The notes: generated from the letters alone by a model not told the origin. A stretch of DNA of 64,000 bases from Amycolatopsis oliviviridis (GCF_014654365.1 NZ_BNAY01000006.1:365702-429701); one strand, 5' to 3'. Shown: positions 1 through 8,798, numbered from the stretch's first letter. Translations and numbers: made by a program.

Positions 1-870
1 CTCAGCTCGAACCCGGGTGGTGCCGCCGCCGAGACCCCGAACCTCCTGCTGATGGACGGCGCGGACCACCGGCGGCTGCGCGCGGTCGTCAAGGAGGTCA
101 TCGCCCTGGTGGAGCCCCTGCCGGACGCCGTGCTCGCCGACCTGCGCGTCACGATTAGGGGGCTAAAGTCGCGTGCGCGGTTCGACCTGGTGGCCGATTT
201 CGCCAGGCCGGCGGCGGCCAGGGTGACGGAGGCGGTGCTCGGCACGGTCGAGCCCCTCGGCGAGAAGCTGCTGACGAACCTCACGGAGACCGCCGCGAAC
301 CTGGACGTCTGGTCGGGCGGTCCGGGCGGCGCCGACACCGCCGCGATCCGGGTCGCGATGTTCTTCCTCAAGGCGAAGGCCGTCGAAGGCGGCGGGCTGG
401 CACTGCTCCGCGAAGCGCACGAAGCGGGCCGCATCACCGAAGACGAGCTCATGATCACGCCGGTGATGCTCGCCCACGCGGCGTACGAGAACTCCATGAA
501 CTTCCTCGCCCTCGCAGGTCTCGAACTCCTACGCCGTCCAGACGTCCTCGACGACGTACGCGGCCTGATCCACGAAGTCGCCCCGACCCGCTTCGCCGCA
601 CGCCGCGTGATCGCGCCGTTCTCCTTGGCGGGCAAGGACTTCGCGACCGGGGACAAACTGGCCATCCCGCTGGGCCCCGGCGCCGAACTCGCGTTCGGCC
701 TCGGGCGGCACACCTGTCCCGGCTCGCGGGTCGCGGTCACCGAAGGCGAAGTGGCGCTTCGCGCGCTCGCCGAGATCCTGACTCCCGACCACGTCGCCGA
801 AGACGTGCGGTACAAGACGCACGCCGTCTTCCACGGCGTCGAACGGGCCATCGTGGCGCTGCGGACCTGA
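1..870 (+). CDS. Cytochrome P450 family protein, 5' end outside window
   Basis: The frame is open at base 1, so the N-terminal part is missing and 289 residues are visible. The heme-ligand loop FGLGRHTCPG fits the P450 signature FxxGxxxCxG, with the ligand Cys at visible residue 239. MDGADHRRLR near visible residue 18 fits the helix C region of bacterial P450s. Several landmarks are degenerate. The I helix reads AAYENSMNFL instead of an A-G-x-D/E-T type motif. The ExxR of helix K is not recognisable near HEVAPTRFAARR. The meander between helix K and the heme loop is about 25 residues short. A palindromic repeat copy at 148-172 is read through as TIRGLK. It may be a specialised non-monooxygenase P450 or a decaying one. 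The gene ends 4 bases from the stop of the convergent neighbour. Family is fairly sure; substrate unknown. Confidence 0.8.
   Translation, partial: LSSNPGGAAAETPNLLLMDGADHRRLRAVVKEVIALVEPLPDAVLADLRVTIRGLKSRARFDLVADFARPAAARVTEAVLGTVEPLGEKLLTNLTETAANLDVWSGGPGGADTAAIRVAMFFLKAKAVEGGGLALLREAHEAGRITEDELMITPVMLAHAAYENSMNFLALAGLELLRRPDVLDDVRGLIHEVAPTRFAARRVIAPFSLAGKDFATGDKLAIPLGPGAELAFGLGRHTCPGSRVAVTEGEVALRALAEILTPDHVAEDVRYKTHAVFHGVERAIVALRT
148..172. repeat. Palindromic element copy inside the P450 gene
   Basis: Core GATTAGGGGGCTAAAGTC. It is read in the one frame that avoids its TAG and TAA triplets, giving I-R-G-L-K. Member of the dispersed family described in the findings. Confidence 0.75.
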
Positions 871-874
871 CCGC

Positions 875-1357
875 TCAGGTCGCCAGCCAGTCGGTGTTCG
901 CGAAATCGTCGTCGCCCCGGGCGGCCGCGCGACGATGCCGCCCTGTGGGACGTTCCTCCGGAACCGGCGCCGGAGGCGGCGGGGGTGGCGGGGGCTGCGA
1001 CGGCACGGCCGGAGCAGGCGGACGGAACGAGACCGGCGGCTCCTCCGCCGTGCGGTACCCGGCGCGGCGCTCGTTCTCGGTCTCGTCCTCCTCGAACCCG
1101 AAGTCGCCGTCGTCCTCGACCTTGTCGGCAAGGGTCGACTCGGTCGCCCAGCCGCCCGCGGCCTCCGCCCGCCGTTTCTGCTCCATCCGCGCGGTCAGCG
1201 CCGCGCTCGTCTCCTGCTTGAGCTTGTCGCCCGCGGCCTGGGTCTCCTCGATCGCCTTGGCCGCCCGGTTGTCGACCAGGTACATCCGGTCGCCGTTCTC
1301 GCGCTCCAGCCCGGCCAGCTTGTGCCGGAGTCTGGCGAGATCCTCCTCAGGATTCAC
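875..1357 (-). CDS. Hypothetical T7SS-associated coiled-coil protein
   Basis: 160 residues from the GTG at 1357, which follows a GGGAGGGG ribosome site. The longer in-frame start would overlap the upstream gene heavily. Residues about 3-70 are charged and heptad-rich (EEDLARLRHKLAGLERENGD), suggesting a coiled coil. A proline-rich stretch follows with a run of eight prolines. The C-terminus is DDDFANTDWLAT, an acidic-aromatic tail resembling those of two other T7SS-linked proteins in this window. It is the last gene of a minus-strand set led by an EspC-like gene and a large secreted-type protein, so a role as chaperone or co-secreted partner is an inference. No known family recognised. Confidence 0.7.
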   Translation of the reverse strand: MNPEEDLARLRHKLAGLERENGDRMYLVDNRAAKAIEETQAAGDKLKQETSAALTARMEQKRRAEAAGGWATESTLADKVEDDGDFGFEEDETENERRAGYRTAEEPPVSFRPPAPAVPSQPPPPPPPPAPVPEERPTGRHRRAAARGDDDFANTDWLAT

Positions 1358-1376
1358 TGATCCCCTCCCGTGACCG

Positions 1377-3851
1377 CTAACGGAAGCCGATGACGCCGTC
1401 GTCGTCGAGCGAGCCGCTGATCCGGCTGCCCGTCGTCGTCGCGGTGTCGAAAAGGCCGCCGTCGACCCGGTATCCGCTGGACGTGCGCTGCTGGTCTTCC
1501 CCGGACCCCTGCCCGCCGGCCGCACCGCCGCCCATCATGCCCATACCGCCCATCATTCCCGCTCCGGCCCCGGCCGGGTCCTGGGCGCCCCCTCCGGGAG
1601 CGGCACCGAGCCCGGACGGCGCCGAGGGAGCGGCCGCGCCGCCACCGGCCCCGGCGGGATCCGACGTGTCACCGAGACCGTTGTCCCCGCCGTCGAGCGG
1701 GTTGCCCAGTGACTGGGCCGTCGTCGCTTCGGAAGGACCGTCGGCCGACGCCGCCACCGGTTCGACCGGGTGTACGGGTGCCGAAGCGGGTGCTCCACCA
1801 CCGGTGCCACCGGACGTCGTTTCGTGCGGACCGGCGGCCTGTTCGGCGTGCTGGCGCGCGACGTCTTCGACCGGCCGGGCCGCGACGTTTTCCGCGGCAT
1901 GCCGTGGTGCCGCCTGCGGCGTGGACTCCGGGCTCGCGTGACGGCCGCCCGCGGGCTGCGCCTCCTCACCCAGCGTGTACTTCGACGGATGCCCAGACCC
2001 GTCGTCGACGGTCACGAGCGTCGGCCCGTCGGGACCGCCCGGCCGTTCCGCGGTGATCTTGAGACCGCCGTCCTCGATGTGGATCTTGCCATCGGGGCCT
2101 GGCTGATAGGTCTGCCCGTGGCTCGCCGTGGGACGCGAGGCCGCCTGCTGGTCCAGCCGCTCGGCGGTGTCCTTGTGGACGGGTCCGCCCGCCGCGTCGC
2201 CGGTCCCGGGCGCGGCCTTGCCGTCGCCGAAATCGAGGTCGTAGTCCTTGGCCTGACCGTTGGCGTCCTGGACGGAGATCCCCATCTTCCCGTCGGCGCC
2301 CGGCTCGGCCATGGAGATCTTGCGATCACCCTGCTCGACCGTCACCGTCTCGGGCCGGGTGCCGTCGGTGTCGCTCTTGATCGCCTCGCCCGTACGCGGG
2401 TCGATCGGATACGGCTCCCCGGTGGCCGGGTCGATGTCGAGCGGCTTGTCCGTGACCGGGTTCTTCTCCTGCCCCGGCGCTTCCGGCGTTTCGGGCTTCT
2501 CCGGCTGCTTGTATTCGACGGCGCTCGGCGGCGGCTGCACACCGCCACCCGCCGATTTCCCGCCTCCACCGGAGGACGGACCGCCGCCTCCGCTGCCGGT
2601 GTCCTTGCCGCCGCCCCCCTTCTCGACGGGCTTTTCGCCGCCCGTCTCCGGGGTCTTGCCCAAGTCCGCGAACGGATTCTCGACCACCTGGCCGAGCGAA
2701 TCGAAGTACGCCTTCCACGCGCCGTTGATCGCGTCGCGGGTGTTCTTGCACACCAGCTGGAAGTTCTCGATGTGCTTGCCGAACCAGCCGAGGAAGACGT
2801 CCTTCAGCCAGGCCACCGCCTGAGGTTTGATGACCTCGTCGATGGTGCTCTGGTCGATGTCACCCCAGTCGTCGTTGTAGGCGTTCTTGGCGTCGATGCT
2901 CAGGAATTTGATGCAGTGGATGATGTCGTTCTGGCTGCACGAGCCGTCGGCGATGCGGATGATCCGCTCGATGTCCTGCGCCGTGGCGTCGCCGACCTTG
3001 TCGGTGTACCACTTCTGCAGCCAGTCGACCTTCTCGCGGCAGAACTTGCCCACCGAGGCGTTGGTCCGCAGAAGCCCGTCACCGGCGGCTTTGAAGGCCT
3101 CGGCGACCAGACCGGTCTTGTCCGAGTAGGCCTTCTGATAGGCACGCGCCTGATCGGCCGCGGCGCCTTCCCAGGTGCCGAGCGAGTTCCCCAGCTTCCC
3201 GGCGACGTCCTGCGCCGAACCGGCGACGGCCGTGCCGACCGCGGTCAACTCGTCCGCGCTCGCTTTGAACAGGTTGAACGGGATGTTGTCCTGCTCGTGG
3301 TACAGCCGCTGGAGTTCGCCGAGCGCGACGGCCGCCCCGCCGCCCGCCAGGCCCAGCGCTCGGACATAGAGCGGGTGGAAGATCTCGTAGACCTTGAACC
3401 CCGACAAGCCGGGAACCATGATGTCGTTCGAATTCGCGCAGCCCGGGTCGGTCTCGGTGGCGCGACCGGCGATCTCCTGGGATTTCGCCGCGTCCTTGTT
3501 CAGGGTGTCGCGATCGCCCTGACGTCCGGCGGCCTGGTTCGCGTCGTACTTCTCGTGCGCGGCCTTGTAGGACTTCTTGACCTCGTCGATCGGCGCGTAA
3601 TTGTCGTTGAGGTCGCTCTCGGTGATCCAGTCACCGTTCATCGACTTGACGTAGTCCCGGAAGCCGTTCCGATCGGCCTCGCTGGCGAAACCGCAGCTTT
3701 CCGGGCTCTCGTCCTCGATGTAGTCGAGGTAGTTGAGGGCGAGTTCGCGTTTGGTGTCGCGGTCGATGTTCGGGTCGTTGAGGATCTTCTCGACTTCGGC
3801 CCGGCTGGGAATGTCGTGCCCGGTGTTCCCGCCGACATCTGCGAGGCCCAT
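1377..3851 (-). CDS. Large WXG100-like T7SS substrate with Pro/Gly-rich C-terminus
   Basis: 824 residues. The ATG overlaps the stop of the upstream EspC-like gene (ATGA), so the two are translationally coupled. Residues about 1-170 are charged, helical and unrecognised. Residues about 170-390 are an all-helical stretch with a WEG turn (LGTWEGAAADQARAYQKAYS), like WXG100/PPE-type helical hairpins. After residue about 420 the protein is low complexity, rich in Gly, Pro and Asp, with repeated GDGK/PDGK patches and a GMMGGMGMMGGG tract. No signal peptide or membrane segment is seen, as expected for T7SS export. It is probably a secreted effector or surface protein paired with the preceding EspC-like protein; the actual activity cannot be told. 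Confidence 0.75.
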   Translation of the reverse strand: MGLADVGGNTGHDIPSRAEVEKILNDPNIDRDTKRELALNYLDYIEDESPESCGFASEADRNGFRDYVKSMNGDWITESDLNDNYAPIDEVKKSYKAAHEKYDANQAAGRQGDRDTLNKDAAKSQEIAGRATETDPGCANSNDIMVPGLSGFKVYEIFHPLYVRALGLAGGGAAVALGELQRLYHEQDNIPFNLFKASADELTAVGTAVAGSAQDVAGKLGNSLGTWEGAAADQARAYQKAYSDKTGLVAEAFKAAGDGLLRTNASVGKFCREKVDWLQKWYTDKVGDATAQDIERIIRIADGSCSQNDIIHCIKFLSIDAKNAYNDDWGDIDQSTIDEVIKPQAVAWLKDVFLGWFGKHIENFQLVCKNTRDAINGAWKAYFDSLGQVVENPFADLGKTPETGGEKPVEKGGGGKDTGSGGGGPSSGGGGKSAGGGVQPPPSAVEYKQPEKPETPEAPGQEKNPVTDKPLDIDPATGEPYPIDPRTGEAIKSDTDGTRPETVTVEQGDRKISMAEPGADGKMGISVQDANGQAKDYDLDFGDGKAAPGTGDAAGGPVHKDTAERLDQQAASRPTASHGQTYQPGPDGKIHIEDGGLKITAERPGGPDGPTLVTVDDGSGHPSKYTLGEEAQPAGGRHASPESTPQAAPRHAAENVAARPVEDVARQHAEQAAGPHETTSGGTGGGAPASAPVHPVEPVAASADGPSEATTAQSLGNPLDGGDNGLGDTSDPAGAGGGAAAPSAPSGLGAAPGGGAQDPAGAGAGMMGGMGMMGGGAAGGQGSGEDQQRTSSGYRVDGGLFDTATTTGSRISGSLDDDGVIGFR

Positions 3852-4159
3852 CAGTGCTTCCTCATCTCGGCGGCGTTGGCGTCCTCATTGGACTGATAAA
3901 GGTCCTTGGACGCCGCGAGTTTGCGGCCGAACTCGTCCGACGCCGCGAGGTAGCTCCGTGCGCACTTCGCCATGCGCTGGATGCTCGCGGAGTAGCCGGT
4001 GAAGCAGTCTCCGTGCGCCGGCCCGAAACTCGCCGCGCTCAGATTGATCTGTTCGACCGCCCCGATCGGCCCTTCACAGGCCTGCTTGGGCAGGTCCTGC
4101 AACACCTTCGCGGCCTCGTTCAGCTGCGCCGGATCGACTTTGTGCCCTTTACCCGCCAC
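3851..4159 (-). CDS. EspC-like (DUF2580-type) T7SS-associated protein
   Basis: 102 residues from the GTG at 4159, chosen because GGGGAGG sits about 6 bases upstream; the in-frame GTG at 4165 lies too close to that site. It is a short all-helical protein beginning with HKVDPAQLNEAAKVLQDL. This resembles ESX-1 secretion-associated EspC-type proteins, which pair with large substrates. It has two cysteine-containing helices and the C-terminal stretch ASDEFGRKLAASKDLYQ. It overlaps the start of the large substrate gene by 4 bases, so the two are probably made in equal amounts and may form a heterodimer for export. Family level is reasonable; the partner is inferred from coupling. Confidence 0.7.
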   Translation of the reverse strand: MAGKGHKVDPAQLNEAAKVLQDLPKQACEGPIGAVEQINLSAASFGPAHGDCFTGYSASIQRMAKCARSYLAASDEFGRKLAASKDLYQSNEDANAAEMRKH

Positions 4160-4243
4160 CGTCACCCTCCCCTAGGTATCCGCACACGGAATGTACCGGG
4201 CCGGTAACCCGTGCGCAGCGACTTGGGAAGATCGTGAGGGGGC

Positions 4244-5578
4244 TTACGAGGCGGAGGAGACGACTCCCGCGAGCCTGTCGGCGGCCGCCTGTGCGGTGTC
4301 GTGCGCGGGGGCCTCGACCATGACGCGGACCAGCTGCTCGGTGCCCGACGGGCGCAGCAGGACACGGCCTTCGTCGCCGAGTTCGGCCTCGACTGCGCCG
4401 ACGGCGTCGCGGACCGCGGCCGAGACGGCGACCGCCGCCTTGTCCGCCACGGGGACGTTCACCAGCACCTGCGGCAGGCGGTTCATGACGGCGGCGAGGT
4501 CGGCGAGCGACTTGCCGGTCGACGCCATGCGGCTCATCACGCGCAGCGCGGTGAGGAGACCGTCGCCGGTGGTCGCGTAGGCGGGGAGGACGACGTGGCC
4601 CGACTGCTCGCCACCGAGCGCGAACCCGCTCGCGCGGAGCTCTTCGAGGACGTAACGGTCACCGACGGCGGTGGTGACGAGGTTGATGTCGTGCGCACGC
4701 ATCGCCAGGTGCAGGCCGAGGTTGCTCATCACGGTCGCGACCAGGGTGTTCTTGGTCAGCTCGCCGGTCTCGGCGAGGGCGAGCGCGAGGACGGCCATGA
4801 TCTGGTCGCCGTCGATGAGCTCGCCCGAGGCGTCGACCGCGACACAGCGGTCGGCGTCACCGTCGTGGGCGATGCCGAGGTCGGCGCCGTGCTCGACGAC
4901 GGCCGCGCGCAACGCGTCCGGGTGATTCGACCCACAGTGCTCGTTGATGTTGACGCCGTCCGGGTCGGCGTGGATCGCGATGACCTCGGCGCCGGCCTTG
5001 CGGTAGACCTCGGGGGCGGCGAAGGACGACGCGCCGTTGGCGCAGTCGACGACGACACGCAGGCCCGCGAGCGGGTGCGGGGTGGCCGACAGCAGGTGCT
5101 GGATGTAGCGGTCACCCGCGTCGGGGACGTCCTTGACGCGGCCGACGCCGATCCCGGTCGGGCGGGTGACGGGAGCGGCGAGACCGGCCTCGATCTCGTC
5201 CTCGATCCCGTCGGGAAGCTTGTGGCCGCCCGCGGCGAAGAGCTTGATGCCGTTGTCGGGCATGGGGTTGTGGGAGGCGGAGATCATCACGCCGAGATCC
5301 GCTTCGAGCGCGCCGACCAGGTACGCGACGGCGGGCGTCGGAAGGACGCCGAGGCGGAGCACGTCGGCGCCGGCGGAGGTGAGACCCGCCACGACGGCGG
5401 CTTCGAGCATCTCGCCGCTGGCCCGCGGGTCACGGCCGACGACCGCGACCGGACGGTGCGAACGGTCGTGGGCGGCGAGGACGCGCGCGGCGCTGGCGGC
5501 GAGCGAGAGCGCCAGCTCCGGGGTCAGTTCCTCGTTGGCGAGGCCACGTACGCCGTCGGTACCGAATAGACGAGCCAT
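4244..5578 (-). CDS. glmM: Phosphoglucosamine mutase
   Basis: 444 residues, the usual length. It interconverts glucosamine 6-phosphate and glucosamine 1-phosphate for UDP-GlcNAc and peptidoglycan synthesis in the cytoplasm. The N-terminus MARLFGTDGVRG is diagnostic. The active-site loop ISASHNPMPDNG carries the phosphorylated serine at about residue 102, the metal-binding DGDADRC loop is present, and the C-terminal phosphate-binding RPSGTEQLVRVM is intact. The ATG at 5578 follows AAGGAGG. Position next to rpsI-rplM matches mrsA (Rv3441c) in M. tuberculosis. Confidence 0.97.
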   Translation of the reverse strand: MARLFGTDGVRGLANEELTPELALSLAASAARVLAAHDRSHRPVAVVGRDPRASGEMLEAAVVAGLTSAGADVLRLGVLPTPAVAYLVGALEADLGVMISASHNPMPDNGIKLFAAGGHKLPDGIEDEIEAGLAAPVTRPTGIGVGRVKDVPDAGDRYIQHLLSATPHPLAGLRVVVDCANGASSFAAPEVYRKAGAEVIAIHADPDGVNINEHCGSNHPDALRAAVVEHGADLGIAHDGDADRCVAVDASGELIDGDQIMAVLALALAETGELTKNTLVATVMSNLGLHLAMRAHDINLVTTAVGDRYVLEELRASGFALGGEQSGHVVLPAYATTGDGLLTALRVMSRMASTGKSLADLAAVMNRLPQVLVNVPVADKAAVAVSAAVRDAVGAVEAELGDEGRVLLRPSGTEQLVRVMVEAPAHDTAQAAADRLAGVVSSAS

Positions 5579-5651
5579 CTGTCGACCTCCTTGAAAAACC
5601 ACCACGACAACCTAGCCAGTCTCCCCGCCTGCCTCCCCGCGCCCCCGGTTT

Positions 5652-5702
5652 CGCGTTTAGCGGGCTAAACGCGACGCGCGCGACTTTAGCGGGCTAAACG
5701 TG
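5652..5702. repeat. Two palindromic element copies, glmM-rpsI spacer
   Basis: The first copy (5652-5673) is a perfect inverted repeat: 10-base arms CGCGTTTAGC and GCTAAACGCG around GG. The second (5681-5702) reads CGACTTTAGCGGGCTAAACG and is one-sided in its outer flank. They lie upstream of the glmM start and downstream of the rpsI terminator. Confidence 0.85.
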
Positions 5703-5779
5703 ACACGGGTGGGGCGCATGTGACGGATGTGGCGGGTGGGACTGGGGCGAGTGGGGACCCGAAGGGACCCCGGAAACAC

Positions 5780-5814
5780 GGAAGCGCCCATCCGAGAGAC
5801 GGATGGGCGCTTCC
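5780..5814 (-). terminator. Terminator hairpin of rplM-rpsI
   Basis: Perfect 15-base stem GGAAGCGCCCATCCG / CGGATGGGCGCTTCC with a 5-base loop, starting 23 bases after the rpsI stop. On the minus strand it is followed by a short T-containing stretch. It fits an actinobacterial intrinsic terminator that lacks a long U tract. Confidence 0.85.
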
Positions 5815-5836
5815 GCGGGTTGCGCCAGAGGCGCGA

Positions 5837-6358
5837 TCAGCGCTTGCTGTACTGCGGAGCCTTACGGGCCTTCTTGAGGCCGTACTTCTTCCGCTCCGTG
5901 GCGCGGGCGTCACGGGTCAGGAAGCCGGCCTTCTTCAGGGCCGGGCGGTCGTCGGCGTCGACCTCGACGAGCGCACGGGCGATCGCGAGACGCAGCGCGC
6001 CTGCCTGGCCCGAGATCCCGCCACCGTGCAGGTTGGCGAAGATGTCGAACGAGTCGGGCTTGTCGACCGTCACCAGCGGCTCACGGATGAGCTGCTGGTG
6101 CACCTTGTTCGGGAAGTACTCTTCGAGCGTCCGGCCGTTGAGCTTGAACTCACCGGTACCGGGAACGACGCGCACCCGCACGACGGCTTCCTTGCGGCGG
6201 CCGACGGTCTGGGCGTTGCCACCGGCGGCACGCGAGGGGCGCGGCGCGGCGGGGGTCTCGCTGGTCGCGACGGCGTCGCCGACCGGAGCGGTCTCCGTGG
6301 CCGCGACGGCCTCGGTCACGGTCTCCTCGGTGCTGGTCACAGACTGTTCCTCACTCAC
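5837..6358 (-). CDS. rpsI: 30S ribosomal protein S9
   Basis: 173 residues; the family core is about 130. The core begins near residue 50 with GRRKEAVVRVRVVPG and ends with the S9 tail KKARKAPQYSKR, which reaches toward the P-site tRNA. The first about 48 residues form an acidic Ala/Thr/Glu-rich extension, a feature of high-GC actinobacteria. The GTG start overlaps the rplM stop (GTGA), so the two are coupled. A strong terminator follows. Confidence 0.97.
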   Translation of the reverse strand: MSEEQSVTSTEETVTEAVAATETAPVGDAVATSETPAAPRPSRAAGGNAQTVGRRKEAVVRVRVVPGTGEFKLNGRTLEEYFPNKVHQQLIREPLVTVDKPDSFDIFANLHGGGISGQAGALRLAIARALVEVDADDRPALKKAGFLTRDARATERKKYGLKKARKAPQYSKR

Positions 6359-6807
6359 TGCGCGACCTGCGCGATCTTGGTGATCTCGCGCGCCTGCGGC
6401 TGCTGCGCGGCGTGCGGGTGCTCGGCGCCGGCGTAGACCTTGAGCTTCTTCGCCTGGGCGCGGCCGAGCTTGTTCTTCGGGAGCATGCCCTTGACGACCT
6501 TCTCGAGCAGGTGCTCGGGCTTGGTGTCGAGCAGTTCGCCGAAGGAGCGCTTCCGCAGACCGCCGGGGTAACCGCTGTGCCGGTACGCGAACTTCTGCTC
6601 GCGCTTGTTTCCGGTGAGCGCAACCTTCTCGGCGTTGACGATGATGACGAAGTCACCGGTGTCCACGTGCGGGGCGTAGGTCGGCTTGTGCTTGCCGCGC
6701 AGCAGCGTGGCGACCTCGGTCGCGAGCCGGCCGAGCACGACATCCTCGGCGTCGATCACGTGCCAGGCACGAGTGACGTCGCCGGGCTTGGGGCTGTACG
6801 TGGGCAA
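6355..6807 (-). CDS. rplM: 50S ribosomal protein L13
   Basis: 150 residues, typical length. Recognised from WHVIDAEDVVLGRLATEVA and the HSGYPGGLRKRSFGE region. The start is a TTG at 6807 preceded by GACGAGGT. First gene of the rplM-rpsI operon, which lies beside the ESX-4 locus as in mycobacteria. Confidence 0.97.
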   Translation of the reverse strand: MPTYSPKPGDVTRAWHVIDAEDVVLGRLATEVATLLRGKHKPTYAPHVDTGDFVIIVNAEKVALTGNKREQKFAYRHSGYPGGLRKRSFGELLDTKPEHLLEKVVKGMLPKNKLGRAQAKKLKVYAGAEHPHAAQQPQAREITKIAQVAQ

Positions 6808-7082
6808 GGGTCTACCTCGTCGTCAACATTGCGTGTGGGTTCTGTGCGGGCCTAGCGCTTACGCGCCGCAGCGCACAACGACATATGAAGATACCCCCAC
6901 GCCCGACCCTACTGCGAAGCGGGGGTCGGTCCGGGGTCCCATACTAGGACCGGCGCCCGGCGGGCGCCCCGCAACTGTACCTCGCCGGTGTGGCGGAACC
7001 GCCCACGGCATCGTCGTTCGCGGGAGAGGATGAGACGATCCGGACGCGCACCGCGCGCGGGGACTCGATCAGGGGAACGGCG
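6808..7082. promoter_or_regulatory. Divergent rplM / lipoprotein control region
   Basis: 275 bases without a gene. On the minus strand GGGTATCTTCATATG (about 6885-6899) offers a -10 TATCTT, also present in front of rpsL, but I find no convincing -35. Nearer rplM, 6827-6841 holds AACCCACACGCAATG (minus strand), nearly repeated upstream of secY. No clear promoter for the plus-strand lipoprotein is seen. Confidence 0.35.
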
Positions 7083-7973
7083 ATGAACAAACGGCCAACG
7101 ACCATCTTGTGCGTGCTGGGCGCCGTGCTGGCGCTCACCACAGCCTGCGGCCAGGCGCGTGCGGGCACCGCCGTGCCGAAGGGCGACGACGCGGCGACCT
7201 ACGTCGGCGCGAAGTTCGAAACGGCGATGAACAAGCTGCAGGACACCATCGGCGACCAGCGCGACGTCACCAGCGAATCGGGCGCCTACTTCCGGTTCGA
7301 CGAGAAGTACGTCCGCAGCACGATCTCCTCGGCCCGCACCGGTTCCCCGGAAGCCCGGGTCAGCCGTCAGCGCTCCCAGAAGAACCCGGACGACAGCATC
7401 GACTGGTACACCCCGGCCGACGGGCCCGTCGAGTACGTGTACCTCGGGCCCGCCTACAAGAGCCTCGCCCCGACGCCGTGGGTCTCGATGCTGAAGTCCG
7501 AGGTCGGGCTGACGATTCCCTGCGCCTGGGTCGGGATCATCACCGCCTGCAAGATGGCCGACGCGATCGCCGTGTCCTACAACGCGGACAAGAAGGTCGT
7601 GAAGGGCGCCAAAAGCCTTCCGGACAAGCGGATCGAACTGACCGCCGACGTCCCGTTCGGCAAGTTCATCGAACGGCGGGTCGAGGTCCTGCCGCCGTCG
7701 ATCAGCGGCGCGATCACGGACGAGATGAAGAAGGCGCCGGTGCTGACCACCGTCTCGCTCAACCCGGACGGGACACTGAACCAGATATTGATGGAGGCGA
7801 AGATCGAGGGCGGCGGGCACAAGGTCGAGCTGCGCTACGACTTCCGCTTCACCGGCAAGGCGACCACGCAGGACCTGCCGAAGCTGCCGGACGCCTCGCA
7901 GATCACCGTGCTGCCGGACAAGGCGGCCAAGGACGACTTCAACCGCCGGTTCAACGAGTTGAAGGGCGTCTGA
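7083..7973 (+). CDS. Putative lipoprotein
   Basis: 296 residues from the ATG at 7083. This start gives a clean lipoprotein signal: MNKRP, a hydrophobic stretch ILCVLGAVLALT, then lipobox LTTAC with the lipidated Cys near residue 21. An upstream in-frame ATG at 6990 would bury that signal. The mature part is hydrophilic and extracytoplasmic, with IPCAWVGIITACKMADA near the middle containing two cysteines. I do not recognise the family. It ends 2 bases before the DUF4333 gene, so the two are surely cotranscribed, and they sit between rplM and the WXG100 pair of the ESX-4 locus. A link to secretion is only positional. Confidence 0.75.
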   Translation: MNKRPTTILCVLGAVLALTTACGQARAGTAVPKGDDAATYVGAKFETAMNKLQDTIGDQRDVTSESGAYFRFDEKYVRSTISSARTGSPEARVSRQRSQKNPDDSIDWYTPADGPVEYVYLGPAYKSLAPTPWVSMLKSEVGLTIPCAWVGIITACKMADAIAVSYNADKKVVKGAKSLPDKRIELTADVPFGKFIERRVEVLPPSISGAITDEMKKAPVLTTVSLNPDGTLNQILMEAKIEGGGHKVELRYDFRFTGKATTQDLPKLPDASQITVLPDKAAKDDFNRRFNELKGV

Positions 7974-7975
7974 GC

Positions 7976-8737
7976 ATGACCGACCAGCAGCCTCAGCAAC
8001 CCCAGCAGCCGCAGCAGTGGTGGCAGCCGCCCGCGAATCCCGCGAACCAGCAACAGGGCTGGCAGCAGGAGAGCCAGGCCACCGGACCGCATTCCGGGCA
8101 GTGGCAGCAAAACGATCCCAATGCCGCGACCACCGGTTCCTACACGGGACAGTGGCAGCAGACCGGCCAGCCCGGCGTCACCGGCTCGTTCTCCGGGCCC
8201 TGGCAGCAAAACGCGGCCCCGGCGCCGGGTACGGCGTGGCAGCAGCCTCAGCAACCGCAGCAACCGCAGCAGCAGCCGCCCGCGCCGCAGCAGGATTGGC
8301 AGGCACAGCAACAGAATCCGCCGCAAGGGCAGTACGGCGGCGGGTTCCAGCCCGCGCAACCCGCCCAGTCGTCGCAGTACGGCGGGCTCGGCGCTTTCGG
8401 CGCCGAACCCGCGAAGAAGCCGAAGGTTTCCAAGAAGACCTTGCTGATCGGCGGGATCGCCGCGGCTGTCGTGGTCGCGGGCGGCGTCGGGGCGTGGCTG
8501 CTGGGCGCGTTCGCGGGCGACAGCCTCGACCAGAAGTCGGTCCAGGACGGGGTCGCCCGGGTGCTCAACGAGCACTACGGGGAACCGGACGTGAAGAACG
8601 TGACGTGCCCGTCCGGTCAGCCGGTGGAGAACGGCACCACCTTCGATTGCACGATCGACCTTTCGGGACAGCAGAAGAAGGTCACCGTCCGAGTGCTGAA
8701 CACCACCCCGGAATTCGAGGTCGGCGCACCGCACTGA
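7976..8737 (+). CDS. DUF4333-type membrane protein with Gln-rich N-terminus
   Basis: 253 residues. Residues about 1-130 are extremely Gln/Pro-rich, with three imperfect repeats of the form TG-x-x-x-G-x-WQQ (TGPHSGQWQQ, TGSYTGQWQQ, TGSFSGPWQQ). A single membrane segment follows a KKPKVSKKT anchor (LLIGGIAAAVVVAGGVGAWL, about 157-180). The exported C-terminal domain (NVTCPSGQPVENGTTFDC with a Cys pair, then TVRVLN) fits DUF4333. Topology is probably N-in with the small domain outside. It forms a two-gene operon with the preceding lipoprotein and is followed by a terminator. Function unknown. Confidence 0.8.
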   Translation: MTDQQPQQPQQPQQWWQPPANPANQQQGWQQESQATGPHSGQWQQNDPNAATTGSYTGQWQQTGQPGVTGSFSGPWQQNAAPAPGTAWQQPQQPQQPQQQPPAPQQDWQAQQQNPPQGQYGGGFQPAQPAQSSQYGGLGAFGAEPAKKPKVSKKTLLIGGIAAAVVVAGGVGAWLLGAFAGDSLDQKSVQDGVARVLNEHYGEPDVKNVTCPSGQPVENGTTFDCTIDLSGQQKKVTVRVLNTTPEFEVGAPH

Positions 8738-8747
8738 CCTGGATGCG

Positions 8748-8782
8748 AAAAAGCCGCGGCGGGAGTTCCCGTCGCGGCTTTT
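8748..8782 (+). terminator. Terminator after the DUF4333 gene
   Basis: Hairpin AAAAGCCGCGGCGGGA / CCCGTCGCGGCTTTT with one G-T wobble, ending in TTTT, 11 bases after the stop codon. Confidence 0.85.
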
Positions 8783-8798
8783 CCTTTGCCGCAAACGA

